A DNA stretch of 34,995 nucleotides, from NCBI GenBank assembly GCA_018240685.1, contig JAFEFG010000048.1:1-34995 (forward strand). The letters run 5' to 3'. The stretch comes from Pseudomonadota bacterium (GTDB taxonomy: Bacteria; Pseudomonadota; Alphaproteobacteria; Reyranellales; Reyranellaceae). The notes below the pieces were generated by a model, which did no database searches, was not told the DNA's origin, and saw only the letters and a list, made by a program, of their open reading frames with translations. This document shows, piece after piece, positions 10,385 to 20,953 of this stretch. How positions within the stretch are numbered: position 1 is the first letter of the stretch; each line of letters opens with the position of its first letter. Both the position numbers and the translations under genes were made by a program.

Positions 10385-11938
10385 TCACAGCGCCTGGGCG
10401 ACCGACGGCTTGCTGGCGGATGCGGGTTGCGCCGTCGGCGGACGGCAGCGCAGGTATCGTGCCTTCTCTTCCGGGCCTTCCGGGTCGCGGTTCCACCAGC
10501 CGCCGCCCAGCGACTGGAACAACGCCGCCGTGTCGGTGAGACGCGCCGCCTGCGCCTGGACGCGGGTCAGCAGCGCCTGCTGGTAGGTGAGCTGCGCGAT
10601 CAGGACGGTGAGATAGGTCGTGTCACCCAGCGCCAGCCGCCGCTGGGCGATGTTGAGGCTGGTGGCCGCGGCATGTTCGGCATCGACCGCGGCCTTGAGC
10701 GTGAGCGCATCGTATTGCAGCGTGCGCAGCGTGTCGGCCACGTTTCGGAACGCCAGCAGCACGGTCGAGCGATACTGCGCGTCGGCCTGCTGCAGGCCGG
10801 CGATCGCGGCGCGCTTCTTGGCCGAGAGCGCGCCACCGTCGATCAGGGGCTGCAGCAAGCCCGCGCCGACCGACATGCCCATCAGCCCGGGAGAGAAGAG
10901 GGTATCGAGGCTCAGGGCCTGCGAATTCACGCCGGCGGACAGCGTGATCTGCGGCAACTGGTTGGCCGCCGCCACCCCGACCAGGGCGCTGGCGGAATGC
11001 AGGTTGGACTCCGCGGCCCGCACATCGGGCCGCTGCTCCACCAGCCGCGAGGGCAGGCTGAGTGGCAGTTCGCGCGGCAGGGTGAGGTCGTTCAGCTGGA
11101 ACTTGGCGGCAATGTCCTCGTTGGGGAAACGCCCGGTCAGCGTCGCGAGAAGGTCGCGTTGCAGGGCGAGCCCCTTCTGCAGCGGCGGCAGCGTCGCTTC
11201 TGCCTGGGCCAGCGCGGCCTGCTGCGTGGCCACGTCGCCGCCGGGAATGGCCCCGAGGTTGGATTGCCGCTGCAGGATGCCGAGCGTCTCGCGCTGCGCC
11301 GCGATGATCTGCTGCGTGGCGTCGATCTGCGCGCGCAGGGAGGCTTCCTGGATCGTCGCCGCCACGACGTTCGACGCGAGCGACAGATAAGCGCCTTCGA
11401 CCTGGAAGCACTGGGCCTCGGCCAGCGCGTCGAGGGATTCGATCTGGCGGCGATTCCCGCCCCAGATGTCGAGCGCATAAGTGATGCTGAGCGCGGCGGT
11501 GAACAGGCCGTAGATCGTGGCGCCGCTCGCTGTGGCGGGCGACAGGCTGGTCGGCGTCTGGTTCTGCGAAGCGCCAAGCCCGCCTTGCAGGGCCGGGAAC
11601 AATGTCGCGCGCTGGGCGCGTGCATTTTCCTGCGCCACCTTCAGCCCCGCCACTGCGACCTGGATGTCGGGATTGGCCCGCAGGGCGTCGCCGATGAGAC
11701 TGTTCAGCGGCCGCGACTGGAAGACCTCCCACCACTGGCCGGGGATATCGAGGCCCTGGACGATCTTCTGCTGCTCGCCTCCCGGGATGCCGGCCCCGAC
11801 CAGGTTCGTCGGCGTATCGGGAAGGAAGGAGTTCGCCTTGGGCGGCGCCGGGTTCTGGAAGTCAGGACCGACCATGCAGCCGGTCAAAGTGGTGCAGAAG
11901 GCCGTGCCGGCCAGAAGGAGCGAGGCGAAGCGCTGCAT
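10385..11938 (-). CDS. RND efflux outer-membrane factor lipoprotein (NodT/OprM type)
   Basis: A 517-residue TolC-like channel subunit. The signal peptide ends in a lipobox LTGC (C21), followed by MVGPDFQNP, the classic NodT-family opening. Two OEP repeats follow, with the conserved WWEVFQSRPLNSLIGDAL motif near residue 75 and the second-repeat landmark SLPSRLVEQRPDVRAAESNL. The C-terminal VLIAQLTYQQALLTRVQAQAARLTDTAALFQSLGGGW is standard, followed by a Pro/Ala-rich tail of about 40 residues. Its start overlaps the stop codon of the RND pump gene by 1 nt (TGATG), so the two are translationally coupled. It should form the outer-membrane exit of the pump encoded upstream. Confidence 0.93.
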   Translation of the reverse strand: MQRFASLLLAGTAFCTTLTGCMVGPDFQNPAPPKANSFLPDTPTNLVGAGIPGGEQQKIVQGLDIPGQWWEVFQSRPLNSLIGDALRANPDIQVAVAGLKVAQENARAQRATLFPALQGGLGASQNQTPTSLSPATASGATIYGLFTAALSITYALDIWGGNRRQIESLDALAEAQCFQVEGAYLSLASNVVAATIQEASLRAQIDATQQIIAAQRETLGILQRQSNLGAIPGGDVATQQAALAQAEATLPPLQKGLALQRDLLATLTGRFPNEDIAAKFQLNDLTLPRELPLSLPSRLVEQRPDVRAAESNLHSASALVGVAAANQLPQITLSAGVNSQALSLDTLFSPGLMGMSVGAGLLQPLIDGGALSAKKRAAIAGLQQADAQYRSTVLLAFRNVADTLRTLQYDALTLKAAVDAEHAAATSLNIAQRRLALGDTTYLTVLIAQLTYQQALLTRVQAQAARLTDTAALFQSLGGGWWNRDPEGPEEKARYLRCRPPTAQPASASKPSVAQAL

Positions 11939-14900
11939 CAGTGCGTGTCCGCTTCGCCCGGCACCGGCACGCCGATCCGCGGCTGGCGGCGTGAGAACAA
12001 GCCGATCGCCGCCGGCAGGACCGTCAGGAACAGGGTCGGTGCGAGCAGAGTGCCGCCCACGATCACGATGGCGAGGGGGCGCTGCACCTGGCTGCCGATG
12101 GCCGTCGAGAAAGCCGCCGGCAGGAGACCCACGCAGGCGGCGACGCAGGTCATGAGAACCGGCCGCATCTGCTGCTCGCAGGTCTGGCGCAGCGCATTGG
12201 CGCGCTCCAGGCCGGAGTCGATCAGGCGATTGTAGCAGGACAGCACCATGATCCCGTTCATGGCCGCAATGCCGAACAGGGCCACGAAACCGATAGCGGC
12301 GGAAATGCTGAAGGGCATGCCTGCGATAAACAGCGCCAGCAACCCACCCGTCAAGGCCATCGGAATGGCGCTCCCCGCCAGCAACATGTCGCGCACGGTT
12401 CCGAAGCTCACGAACAGGAGCAGCAGGATCAGGGCGATCGCGATCGGGACGGCGAGCGCAAGCCGGTTGAGAGCGTTTTTCAGGTTGCTGAACTCACCGA
12501 CCCATTCCAGGTGATAACCGCCGGGCAGCTTCACCTTCTCCGCCACGCGCTGCTGCGCTTCGATGACCGCGCTGCCGAGGTCGCGGCCACGCACGCTGAA
12601 CTTCACCGGGATGTAGCGTTCCTGCTGTTCACGGTAGATGTAGAAAGCGCCGGACACGAGCTGCACGGTCGCCACCTCGCTGAGCGGCACCTGGGTCACG
12701 CCGTTCGGCCCCTGCACACCGATCGGGATGCGCTTGATCGCCTCCAGATTCTCGCGATAGCGGGGCGCCAGGCGTACGACCATCGGGAAGTGGCGGTCGC
12801 TGCCGTTCTCGTAGAGGTCGCCCGCGGCCTGTCCGCCGATCGCGGCTTGCACGGTCGCATTGATGTCGCCGGGCGCGAGGCCGTAGCGGGCGGCGCGGCT
12901 GCGGTTGATGTCGATGCGGATGGTGGGCTGGCCAAGGGAGGCGAAGACGGACAGGTCGGCGATGCCCGGGACGGTCGCCATCGCATCCTTGATCTCGTCG
13001 CCCAGCCTGGCCAGCGTCTCGAGGTCGTTGCCGAAGATCTTGACCGAGTTCTCGCCCTTCACGCCTGAGGCCGCTTCCTGGACGTTGTCCTGGATGTATT
13101 GCGAGAAGTTGAACTCGACGCCCGGGAATGCCTTCTCGAGCGCATCGTTCATCTCCGCGATCAGCTTCTCCTTGTCGACGCCCTTGCGCCACTTGTCGAA
13201 CGGCTTCAGCGGCACGAAGAATTCGGCGTTGAAGAAGCCGGTCGAGTCCGTGCCGTCATCGGGGCGGCCGTGCTGGGAGATGACGGTCTCCGCTTCGGGG
13301 AAACCCTTGATGAGCTTGCGCATGCGATTGGCGTAGTCATTGCCCGTCTCCAGCGAGATCGAGCTTGGCATCGTGGCGCGGATCCACATGTTGCCTTCCT
13401 CGAGCTTGGGCAGGAACTCGAGGCCGATCGAGCTGCCGGCCAGGGCGGCGACGACGCCGATCCCTACGCCGGCCAGGACGGTCGTGCGCTTGTGATACAA
13501 TACTATATCGCGCACCCGGTCGTAGAACCTGGACAGGGCCCGCACCGCACGGGTTTCCGTGTGCGCGACCCTTTCCGGCAGGATGAGGGCCGACAGGGCC
13601 GGCGAGACCGTGAAGGTCGCAAGCAGGCCGCCGGAGAGCGCGTAGGCGTAGGTCTTGGCCATCGGCCCGAAGATATGGCCCTCGACACCCGTCAGGGTGA
13701 ACAGCGGCAGGAAGCCCGCGATGATGATCGTGGCGGCGAAGAAGATGGCCTGCGTCACTTCCGTCGAGGCGTGGTAGATCACGCCCACCTTGCCGGTCAG
13801 TCCGGCCGGCGTCGGCCGTCCCGTGTGGACGGGCACGCCATGGCTCGCCAGGGTGAGATGGCGGAAGATGTTCTCGACCATGATCACCGTGGCGTCGACG
13901 ATGATGCCGAAATCGATGGCGCCCATCGACAGCAGGTTGGCCGACTCGCCGTTGAGGACGAGGATCGTCACCGCAAACAGCAGCGCGAACGGGATGGTGG
14001 CCGACACGATCAGGGCGCTGCGCAGGTCGCCCAGGAAGAGCCACTGGATGAGGAAGATGAGCACGACGCCCACCACCATGTTGTGCAGCACGGTGTGGGT
14101 GGTGACGTCGACCAGGACGCTGCGGTCGTAGATGCGCTCGATGCGCACTCCGGGCGGAAGGATTCCCGAGGCGTTGATCTTCTGCACCTCCGCCAATACG
14201 CCCGCCAGGGTCGGCAGGGTCTCGGCGCCGCGGCGCATCAGGACGATGCCCTGTACGATGTCGTCGTCGTCGTTCTGGCCGGCGATGCCGAGCCGCGGCT
14301 CGTGGCCGACAGTGATGTTCGCCACATCCGACACCAGGACCGGCGCGCCGTTGGGCGAGGCGATCATCGTGTTGCGGATATCCTCCATCGAGCGGATCTG
14401 CCCGACCGAACGCACGATCGCCGATTGCGGTCCGATGTTCACCGTATTGGCGCCGACATTGATGTTGGCGTTGTTGAGCGCGTCCAGGACCTGCTTGAGC
14501 GTGAGGTTGTAGGCCTGCAGGCGGGCGAGATCGACGGTGATGTCGTAGGTCTTGGTCTTGCCGCCCCAGCCGGTCACGTCGATCACGCCCGGGACCGCCT
14601 TGAAGCGACGCTCCAGCACCCAGTCCTGCAGCGTCTTCAGGTCGGTCACGGTGTAGCCGGGCGGACCGACCACGCGGTAGCGGAAGATCTCGCCGATCGG
14701 GCTGGTCGGCGAAAGCTGCGGCTGCACGCCGTTGGGCAGCGGTCCCAGCTGCGAAAGGCGGTTGATGACGTACTGCGAGGCCTGCTGGTAGGTGAGGGCG
14801 TAGGTGAACTGCACCTTCACGTCCGAGAGGCCGAACAGCGAGATGCTGCGAATGGCCTGGACGTGTGGCAGGCCCGCCATCTGCACCTCGACCGGAATGG

Positions 14901-15093
14901 TGATGTAGCGCTCGATCTCTTCCGACGACTGGCCCGGATTCTGGGTGATGATGTCGACCAGCGGCGGGACCGGATCGGGATAGGCCTCGATGTTGAGCGA
15001 CTTGTAGGCGAACAGGCCGCCGATCATCAGTACGGCGGCCAGGATGATCACGAGGATGCGCTGCTTGAGCGCGGCTGCAACAATGGCCTGCAT
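11938..15093 (-). CDS. RND efflux pump, CusA/CzcA (HME) family
   Basis: A 1051-residue inner-membrane proton antiporter with the duplicated RND layout. It carries the AYPDPVPP and QNPGQSSEEIERYITIPVE blocks of the HME group. The transmembrane-4 motif DFGIIVDATVIMVEN places D394, D400 and E407 with the same 6- and 7-residue spacing as the proton-relay residues of CzcA. The methionine positions that carry Cu/Ag in CusA (two cleft Met and the one in the DMLSTG-like segment) are not matched: the corresponding segments read FFNAEFFVPLKP and YIQDNVQEAASGVKG. So this is an HME-type pump whose cation, or even whether it is a cation, is undetermined. No clear Shine-Dalgarno is seen before the ATG. Confidence 0.93.
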   Translation of the reverse strand: MQAIVAAALKQRILVIILAAVLMIGGLFAYKSLNIEAYPDPVPPLVDIITQNPGQSSEEIERYITIPVEVQMAGLPHVQAIRSISLFGLSDVKVQFTYALTYQQASQYVINRLSQLGPLPNGVQPQLSPTSPIGEIFRYRVVGPPGYTVTDLKTLQDWVLERRFKAVPGVIDVTGWGGKTKTYDITVDLARLQAYNLTLKQVLDALNNANINVGANTVNIGPQSAIVRSVGQIRSMEDIRNTMIASPNGAPVLVSDVANITVGHEPRLGIAGQNDDDDIVQGIVLMRRGAETLPTLAGVLAEVQKINASGILPPGVRIERIYDRSVLVDVTTHTVLHNMVVGVVLIFLIQWLFLGDLRSALIVSATIPFALLFAVTILVLNGESANLLSMGAIDFGIIVDATVIMVENIFRHLTLASHGVPVHTGRPTPAGLTGKVGVIYHASTEVTQAIFFAATIIIAGFLPLFTLTGVEGHIFGPMAKTYAYALSGGLLATFTVSPALSALILPERVAHTETRAVRALSRFYDRVRDIVLYHKRTTVLAGVGIGVVAALAGSSIGLEFLPKLEEGNMWIRATMPSSISLETGNDYANRMRKLIKGFPEAETVISQHGRPDDGTDSTGFFNAEFFVPLKPFDKWRKGVDKEKLIAEMNDALEKAFPGVEFNFSQYIQDNVQEAASGVKGENSVKIFGNDLETLARLGDEIKDAMATVPGIADLSVFASLGQPTIRIDINRSRAARYGLAPGDINATVQAAIGGQAAGDLYENGSDRHFPMVVRLAPRYRENLEAIKRIPIGVQGPNGVTQVPLSEVATVQLVSGAFYIYREQQERYIPVKFSVRGRDLGSAVIEAQQRVAEKVKLPGGYHLEWVGEFSNLKNALNRLALAVPIAIALILLLLFVSFGTVRDMLLAGSAIPMALTGGLLALFIAGMPFSISAAIGFVALFGIAAMNGIMVLSCYNRLIDSGLERANALRQTCEQQMRPVLMTCVAACVGLLPAAFSTAIGSQVQRPLAIVIVGGTLLAPTLFLTVLPAAIGLFSRRQPRIGVPVPGEADTH

Positions 15094-15132
15094 GGTCGGG
15101 GGAGAGCTGGTTGGAGCGCGGTCTGCGGGGCG

Positions 15133-16395
15133 TCAGTCGCGGGCGGCCGCGCGATCGATGAAGAGCGTACCGCTGGTCACCACCGACTCACCGGCGGCGA
15201 GGCCCTTGCGGACCTCGACGAGGCCGTTCTCCGTGGAGCCGACCTCGATCGGGCGGCTCACCACCTTCTTGTCCTGGGGCCGCGCGACCCAGACCCGGGC
15301 ATTCGACCCTTCGTAGATGACGGCATCCTGCGGCACACCCGGCATCATCCGGGTCTTGCCCGACACGATGTGGAAGGTGGCGAACATCTCCGGCAGGAGC
15401 TCGCGGCCTGGATTCTCGATCTCCGCGCGCACCGGCAGGCGGCGCGTGTTGGGATCGAGCGCCGGTGCCACATAGGAGAGGCGGGCATGGAAGACGCGGT
15501 CCGGATAGGCCAGCACGGAGACCTCGACCGGCGCCCCCACCTTCATCAGGGGTGCGTCGGACTCGCGCACGTTCGCGATCAGCCAGACTGTCGCGAGGTC
15601 GCCCACCGTGAAGACCGGATCGGTGGAACCGACCGTGATGTACTGGCCGAGGCCGATCTTGCGCTGGATCACCGTGCCGGCGATCGGGGCGGATACCACG
15701 GTCTCGGCGCCGATGCGGTCGACCTTCTCGAGGCGGGCGATCTCCTCGTCCGACCGGCCGAGGATGCGCAGCCGGTTACGGGCCGCCGCCAGCGCGATCT
15801 CGGCGGAACGCATGTCGCCCTGGGCGGCGACGAGATCGGACTGGGCCTGCTCGAGATCCTTCAGCGCGCCGCCGCGGATCGCTAGCAATTCGCGCTGCCG
15901 CTTCTCGACGGCCTGGGCCAGTTCGAGACGCGACTTGGCCTTCTCGACGCCGGCAACCGCGGTGACGAGATCGTTCTGGCCCTGCACGAACTCGGTGGCC
16001 TCGATGGCGAACAGCGGCGCGCCGCGCTCGACATGGTCACCCGGCTTGGCGATCAGGCGCGTGACCCGGCCCGAATAGGGGGAAAAGACGGGGGTGGTGG
16101 TGTCCTCATTGATGGCGATCTTGCCGTCCGTCGTGCGTTCATCCCGGAACGGGACGTCGCGGATGACGGCCAGCTTCAGGCCGCTCCACTGGGTTTCGCT
16201 GGGTGCGAAGGCACCGTCAGGCGCCTGGCTGACTTTGCTGACTTTCGTGTCCGACCGGCTGAGCGCATTGCCGGGACCGGTGTCCAGCATGAAGAAGGCG
16301 ACGGCCCCGGCTGCGGCAACGGCGAGCCCGCCGCCCAGGATCCAAAAGCGGTTGCGCCTGACTTGCGTAGGGGAAGTCTTTACGGCTGTTGTCAT
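15133..16395 (-). CDS. RND efflux periplasmic adaptor subunit (membrane fusion protein)
   Basis: A 420-residue CzcB/CusB-like adaptor. An N-terminal signal anchor (RFWILGGGLAVAAAGAVAFF) is followed by the barrel start and the lipoyl half-motif SPYSGRVTRLIAKPGDHVER. An alpha-helical hairpin of about residues 140-215 has heptad-like Ala/Leu/Glu content. The second lipoyl half, VVSAPIAGTVIQRKIGLGQY, and the barrel/MP domains with DLATVWLIANVRESD follow. No His- or Met-rich N-terminal metal-binding extension is present. It is the first gene of the minus-strand pump operon, 39 bp ahead of the RND gene, and diverges from the two-component system. It bridges pump and outer-membrane factor. Confidence 0.93.
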   Translation of the reverse strand: MTTAVKTSPTQVRRNRFWILGGGLAVAAAGAVAFFMLDTGPGNALSRSDTKVSKVSQAPDGAFAPSETQWSGLKLAVIRDVPFRDERTTDGKIAINEDTTTPVFSPYSGRVTRLIAKPGDHVERGAPLFAIEATEFVQGQNDLVTAVAGVEKAKSRLELAQAVEKRQRELLAIRGGALKDLEQAQSDLVAAQGDMRSAEIALAAARNRLRILGRSDEEIARLEKVDRIGAETVVSAPIAGTVIQRKIGLGQYITVGSTDPVFTVGDLATVWLIANVRESDAPLMKVGAPVEVSVLAYPDRVFHARLSYVAPALDPNTRRLPVRAEIENPGRELLPEMFATFHIVSGKTRMMPGVPQDAVIYEGSNARVWVARPQDKKVVSRPIEVGSTENGLVEVRKGLAAGESVVTSGTLFIDRAAARD

Positions 16396-16544
16396 GGCAG
16401 AACGCGTTCCAGGCCGCGGCGAATGAGGAAGTGAAACGGAACGCCAAATATTTAGTGGAGACTCATTACTTTAACCTGACGGACAGGCCTGCACGACGCG
16501 TGCTACAGTTGCAGTGGCAAGAAACAGAAGCGGCAGCGCCTCTA
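16396..16544. promoter_or_regulatory. Divergent regulatory region between pump operon and two-component system
   Basis: 149 bp separate the adaptor gene (minus) from the response-regulator gene (plus). The stretch 16443-16481 is markedly AT-rich compared with its surroundings and is the likely site of both promoters. A short perfect dyad GCACG-ACG-CGTGC lies at 16491-16503. I could not pick reliable -35/-10 pairs or a duplicated response-regulator box. The divergent layout itself suggests that the regulator controls both directions. Confidence 0.45.
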
Positions 16545-17222
16545 ATGAGAGTGCTTATCGTCGAAGACAATACAGACCTTGTGTCGCTGCTCATGAAAGG
16601 CTTGGCGCAGGGAGGCTTTGCCGCCGATTCGGTGGGAACGGTCGCCGACGCCCGCCATGTTCTCGACACGATGAAGTATGCGGCGGTCGTGCTCGACCTC
16701 GGGCTGCCGGACGAGGATGGCCTGGTCCTGTTGCGCGAGCTTCGTCGCAAGGGCGATGCGACGCCGGTTCTGGTGCTGACCGCGCGGGACGGTGTGACCG
16801 ATCGTGTCACCGGCCTGCGCGAGGGTGCCGACGACTACCTCCCGAAGCCCTTTGCGATGGAGGAGCTGGTGGCGCGGCTGCAGGCCTTGCTGCGCCGGCC
16901 CGGCAACCTGCTCGGCCGCATGCTGACATTCGGCAACGTTGCTCTCGACACCGAGGGCCGTCAGGTCTTCGTGGGCGGGGCGCCGCGCTCCTTTCCGGCG
17001 CGCGAAACGGCAGTGCTTGAGATCCTGCTGCGTCGCGGCGGCAACGTGGCGCCCAAGCGGCTGTTCGAGGATCACCTCTTCGGCCTGTCCGGCGAGGTCG
17101 GCTCGAATGCCATCGAGGTCTACGTCCATCGCCTTCGCAAGATGCTCGCTGATGCCGGCGCCAACGTGAAGATCCATACGGTACGCGGCGTCGGCTACCT
17201 GATGGCGCAAGAGAAGACCTGA
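16545..17222 (+). CDS. Two-component response regulator, OmpR/PhoB family
   Basis: A 225-residue regulator. The receiver domain (1-about 115) has the acidic pair E7/D8 in MRVLIVEDN, the phospho-acceptor D51 in VVLDLGLPDEDG, T79 and K101 in YLPKPF. The C-terminal winged helix (about 130-222) includes LTFGNVALDTEGRQVF, the recognition-helix region EVGSNAIEVYVHRLRKML and the closing VRGVGYLM. The ATG at 16545 is the natural family start; no convincing Shine-Dalgarno precedes it, so translation may be weak or leaderless. It is followed after 56 bp by its histidine kinase and faces the efflux operon, a cusRS/czcRS-like arrangement. It likely activates the pump in response to a periplasmic signal. 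Confidence 0.94.
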   Translation: MRVLIVEDNTDLVSLLMKGLAQGGFAADSVGTVADARHVLDTMKYAAVVLDLGLPDEDGLVLLRELRRKGDATPVLVLTARDGVTDRVTGLREGADDYLPKPFAMEELVARLQALLRRPGNLLGRMLTFGNVALDTEGRQVFVGGAPRSFPARETAVLEILLRRGGNVAPKRLFEDHLFGLSGEVGSNAIEVYVHRLRKMLADAGANVKIHTVRGVGYLMAQEKT

Positions 17223-17278
17223 TCGGTCATGGCCAGGGGCGTTCCCGAGCCGCGACCGTCATTGTCGGGGGACACGGC

Positions 17279-18631
17279 ATGATCCGCTTCCACTCGATCA
17301 TCACGCGCATCGTGGTGCTGCATGTGGTGGCGATCGCCGCCACCTCGATCCTGATGCCGCTTGCGCTCTACTGGCTCCTGAACGAGGCGGCCAACAACCT
17401 GCACCGCGATTCGCTGCGCAGCGAGGCTTTCATCATCGGCAGCTTCCTGCGGCCGCAGCCGGACGGCAAGCTGGTCATGGACATGCCGAGGGAAATGCGG
17501 CCGCTCTACTCTCCGGAGTACGGCCTCTATGCCTATGCCGTGATCGACACGGACGGCCACGTGCTGTTCTCGTCGCGGCCCGACGGCCAGGCGCTGTTCA
17601 CGCCCGACGACAAGTCCCTCAGCGACTGGCTCGTCCGCCGCCGCGCCACCGGGTCGGAGCTGTTCGGCGTCACGGTGGCGCGCGCGGTCGGCGAGAAAAT
17701 GTACTTCATCCAGGTCGGGCAGGACCTCGCGCACCGCGACGTGATCATCGACGACGTGGTCACGTCGTTCCTGCCGCATGTCGCCTGGATCACCTTTCCG
17801 ATCCTGCTGGTGCTGCTGCTCATCGACATCCTGATCTTCCGGCGCGCCCTGCAGCCGGTGCGCGACGCGTCGAGGACGGCAGCGGCCATCAGCCCGCAGC
17901 GCACGGACGTCCGCCTACCCGAGCAGACCATGCCGACGGAAATCCGCCCCCTGGTCCATGCGGTGAACCTGGCGCTGGAGCGCCTGGAAGCGGGGTTCCG
18001 CGCCCAGCGCGACTTCACCGCCGATATGGCGCACGAACTGCGCACGCCGCTCGCCATCGTGCGGGCCCGGGTCGATTCGCTGGATCCGGGCCCCTCGCGC
18101 GACGCCCTGCGAGCGGATCTCGTCAACATGACGCGGACCGTCAACCAGGTGCTCGATATCGCCGAACTCGAGGCCTTCATCGTCGGCACCGATGCCAAGG
18201 CCGACATCCATGCCGTCTGCGCCGACGCCGTGGCCTTCATGGCGCCACTCGCTGTCGAGATGTCGAAGACGATCGCCCTCACCGGTGCCTCGGGGCCCGT
18301 CTGGGTGCGCGGCCAGGCCGAGGCGCTGTTTCGGGCTGTGCGGAACCTGATCGAGAACGCGATCCGGCACACGCCATCGGGCACCTCGATCGAGGTCGAT
18401 GTCGCGAAGGAAGGGGTCGTGCGCGTGATCGACAACGGCCCGGGCATTTCCGAGGCCGACCGCGAGTCGATCTTCCGCCGCTTCTGGCGTCGCGACCGGA
18501 CCAGGGCCGAGAGCCGGGGCATCGGCCTGGCGATCGTCGCCCGTGTCGCCGAGGCGCACGAAGGCAGCATCACGGCCGAGAACCGGCCGGAGGGCGGCGC
18601 CGCGTTCATCCTGAAGCTGCGGCCGGCCTGA
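17279..18631 (+). CDS. Sensor histidine kinase
   Basis: A 450-residue membrane kinase. TM1 lies at about 8-34 and TM2 at about 165-187; between them is a periplasmic sensor of about 130 residues with the QseC/TctE-like YGLYAYAVIDTDG-HVLFSSR pattern. Then come a linker, the dimerisation/phospho-acceptor motif FTADMAHELRTPLA (H252), and the ATPase domain with N-box NLIENAIRHTPSG, G1 DNGPGIS, F-box FRRFWRRD and G2 GIGLAI. All catalytic boxes appear intact. No cluster of His, Met or Cys is seen in the periplasmic loop, so direct metal sensing is not evident. A GGGGGA ribosome-binding site precedes the ATG. It ends before a terminator. Confidence 0.94.
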   Translation: MIRFHSIITRIVVLHVVAIAATSILMPLALYWLLNEAANNLHRDSLRSEAFIIGSFLRPQPDGKLVMDMPREMRPLYSPEYGLYAYAVIDTDGHVLFSSRPDGQALFTPDDKSLSDWLVRRRATGSELFGVTVARAVGEKMYFIQVGQDLAHRDVIIDDVVTSFLPHVAWITFPILLVLLLIDILIFRRALQPVRDASRTAAAISPQRTDVRLPEQTMPTEIRPLVHAVNLALERLEAGFRAQRDFTADMAHELRTPLAIVRARVDSLDPGPSRDALRADLVNMTRTVNQVLDIAELEAFIVGTDAKADIHAVCADAVAFMAPLAVEMSKTIALTGASGPVWVRGQAEALFRAVRNLIENAIRHTPSGTSIEVDVAKEGVVRVIDNGPGISEADRESIFRRFWRRDRTRAESRGIGLAIVARVAEAHEGSITAENRPEGGAAFILKLRPA

Positions 18632-18699
18632 GGTCGGGCGGAGATGGCCTCGCGACGATCGAATCCCGATGCCGTCAGCGATGTTTCTCCTGGCAAGGG

Positions 18700-18732
18700 C
18701 CGGACCAACCCCTGCGCAAAGTCCGGTTTTTT
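18700..18732 (+). terminator. Rho-independent terminator of the two-component operon
   Basis: CCGGAC (18700-18705) and GTCCGG (18721-18726) form a perfect six-pair stem with a 15-nt loop, followed at once by six T residues (18727-18732). It lies 69 bp after the kinase stop codon and just upstream of the thiC leader, so it insulates the riboswitch from read-through. Confidence 0.72.
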
Positions 18733-18755
18733 CCGCCTGCGCTTCAGTCTAGGAT
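18727..18755 (+). promoter_or_regulatory. Possible thiC promoter
   Basis: TAGGAT at 18750-18755 could be a -10 box; transcription would then start about 18762, at the 5' edge of the TPP aptamer. The matching -35 region with a 17-bp spacer falls on the T-run of the upstream terminator and is a poor match (TTTTTT). The position is attractive; sequence support is weak. Confidence 0.3.
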
Positions 18756-18758
18756 GCA

Positions 18759-18875
18759 ATTGTCCAAGGGGTGCCCCGGCAAGGGGCTGAGATACCGACG
18801 GCCACGATCGCATCATCGGCGGCGGCGCGGTGACCCTTTGAACCTGATCCGGGTCATGCCGGCGAAGGGACAGGA
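18759..18875 (+). ncRNA. TPP riboswitch (THI element) in the thiC leader
   Basis: The conserved aptamer blocks are plainly present: GGGGTGCC (18768-18775), GGGCTGAGATACC (18784-18796), then ACCCTTTGAACCTGATC (18833-18849) and GGGTCATGCCGGCGAAGGGA (18851-18870). The P1 stem is TGTCC (18761-18765) with GGACA (18868-18872). The variable P3 arm lies at about 18798-18830. Binding of thiamine pyrophosphate would fold the element and lower thiC expression. An SD-sequestering hairpin follows (18901-18930), so control is probably at translation initiation, as is usual in proteobacteria. Confidence 0.95.
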
Positions 18876-18878
18876 TAA

Positions 18879-20750
<1,872 letters not shown>

Positions 20751-20772
20751 CGCCGCTGCGGCCCCGGGAACG

Positions 20773-20814
20773 GCCGCCGGCGCCCGCAAGGTGCCGGCGG
20801 CTTCACTTTTATTT
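20773..20814 (+). terminator. Rho-independent terminator of thiC
   Basis: GCCGCCGGCGCC (20773-20784) pairs with GGTGCCGGCGGC (20790-20801) over twelve positions with one G-T wobble and a CGCAA loop, followed by a T-rich tail (TTCACTTTTATTT). It lies 23 bp past the thiC stop. Confidence 0.82.
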
Positions 20815-20953
20815 GAGCCATCTGCCCCGTTCCCGCCCGGCGCGCGCGTCGCTGGAGGCTTTGCGCCGCCTTGCACCCCCGCCTGGGGAAGGGGAGACTT
20901 CATCGTCCCCCTCCGTATAGAGTCCAGGAAACTGGCTTGGGATAGATGAGGCG

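Noticed and set aside
13099..15885. Long plus-strand frame opposite the HME-type RND pump and adaptor
   Set aside because: Composition is His/Asp/Arg-rich antisense sequence with no domain signal; the minus-strand genes are unambiguous.
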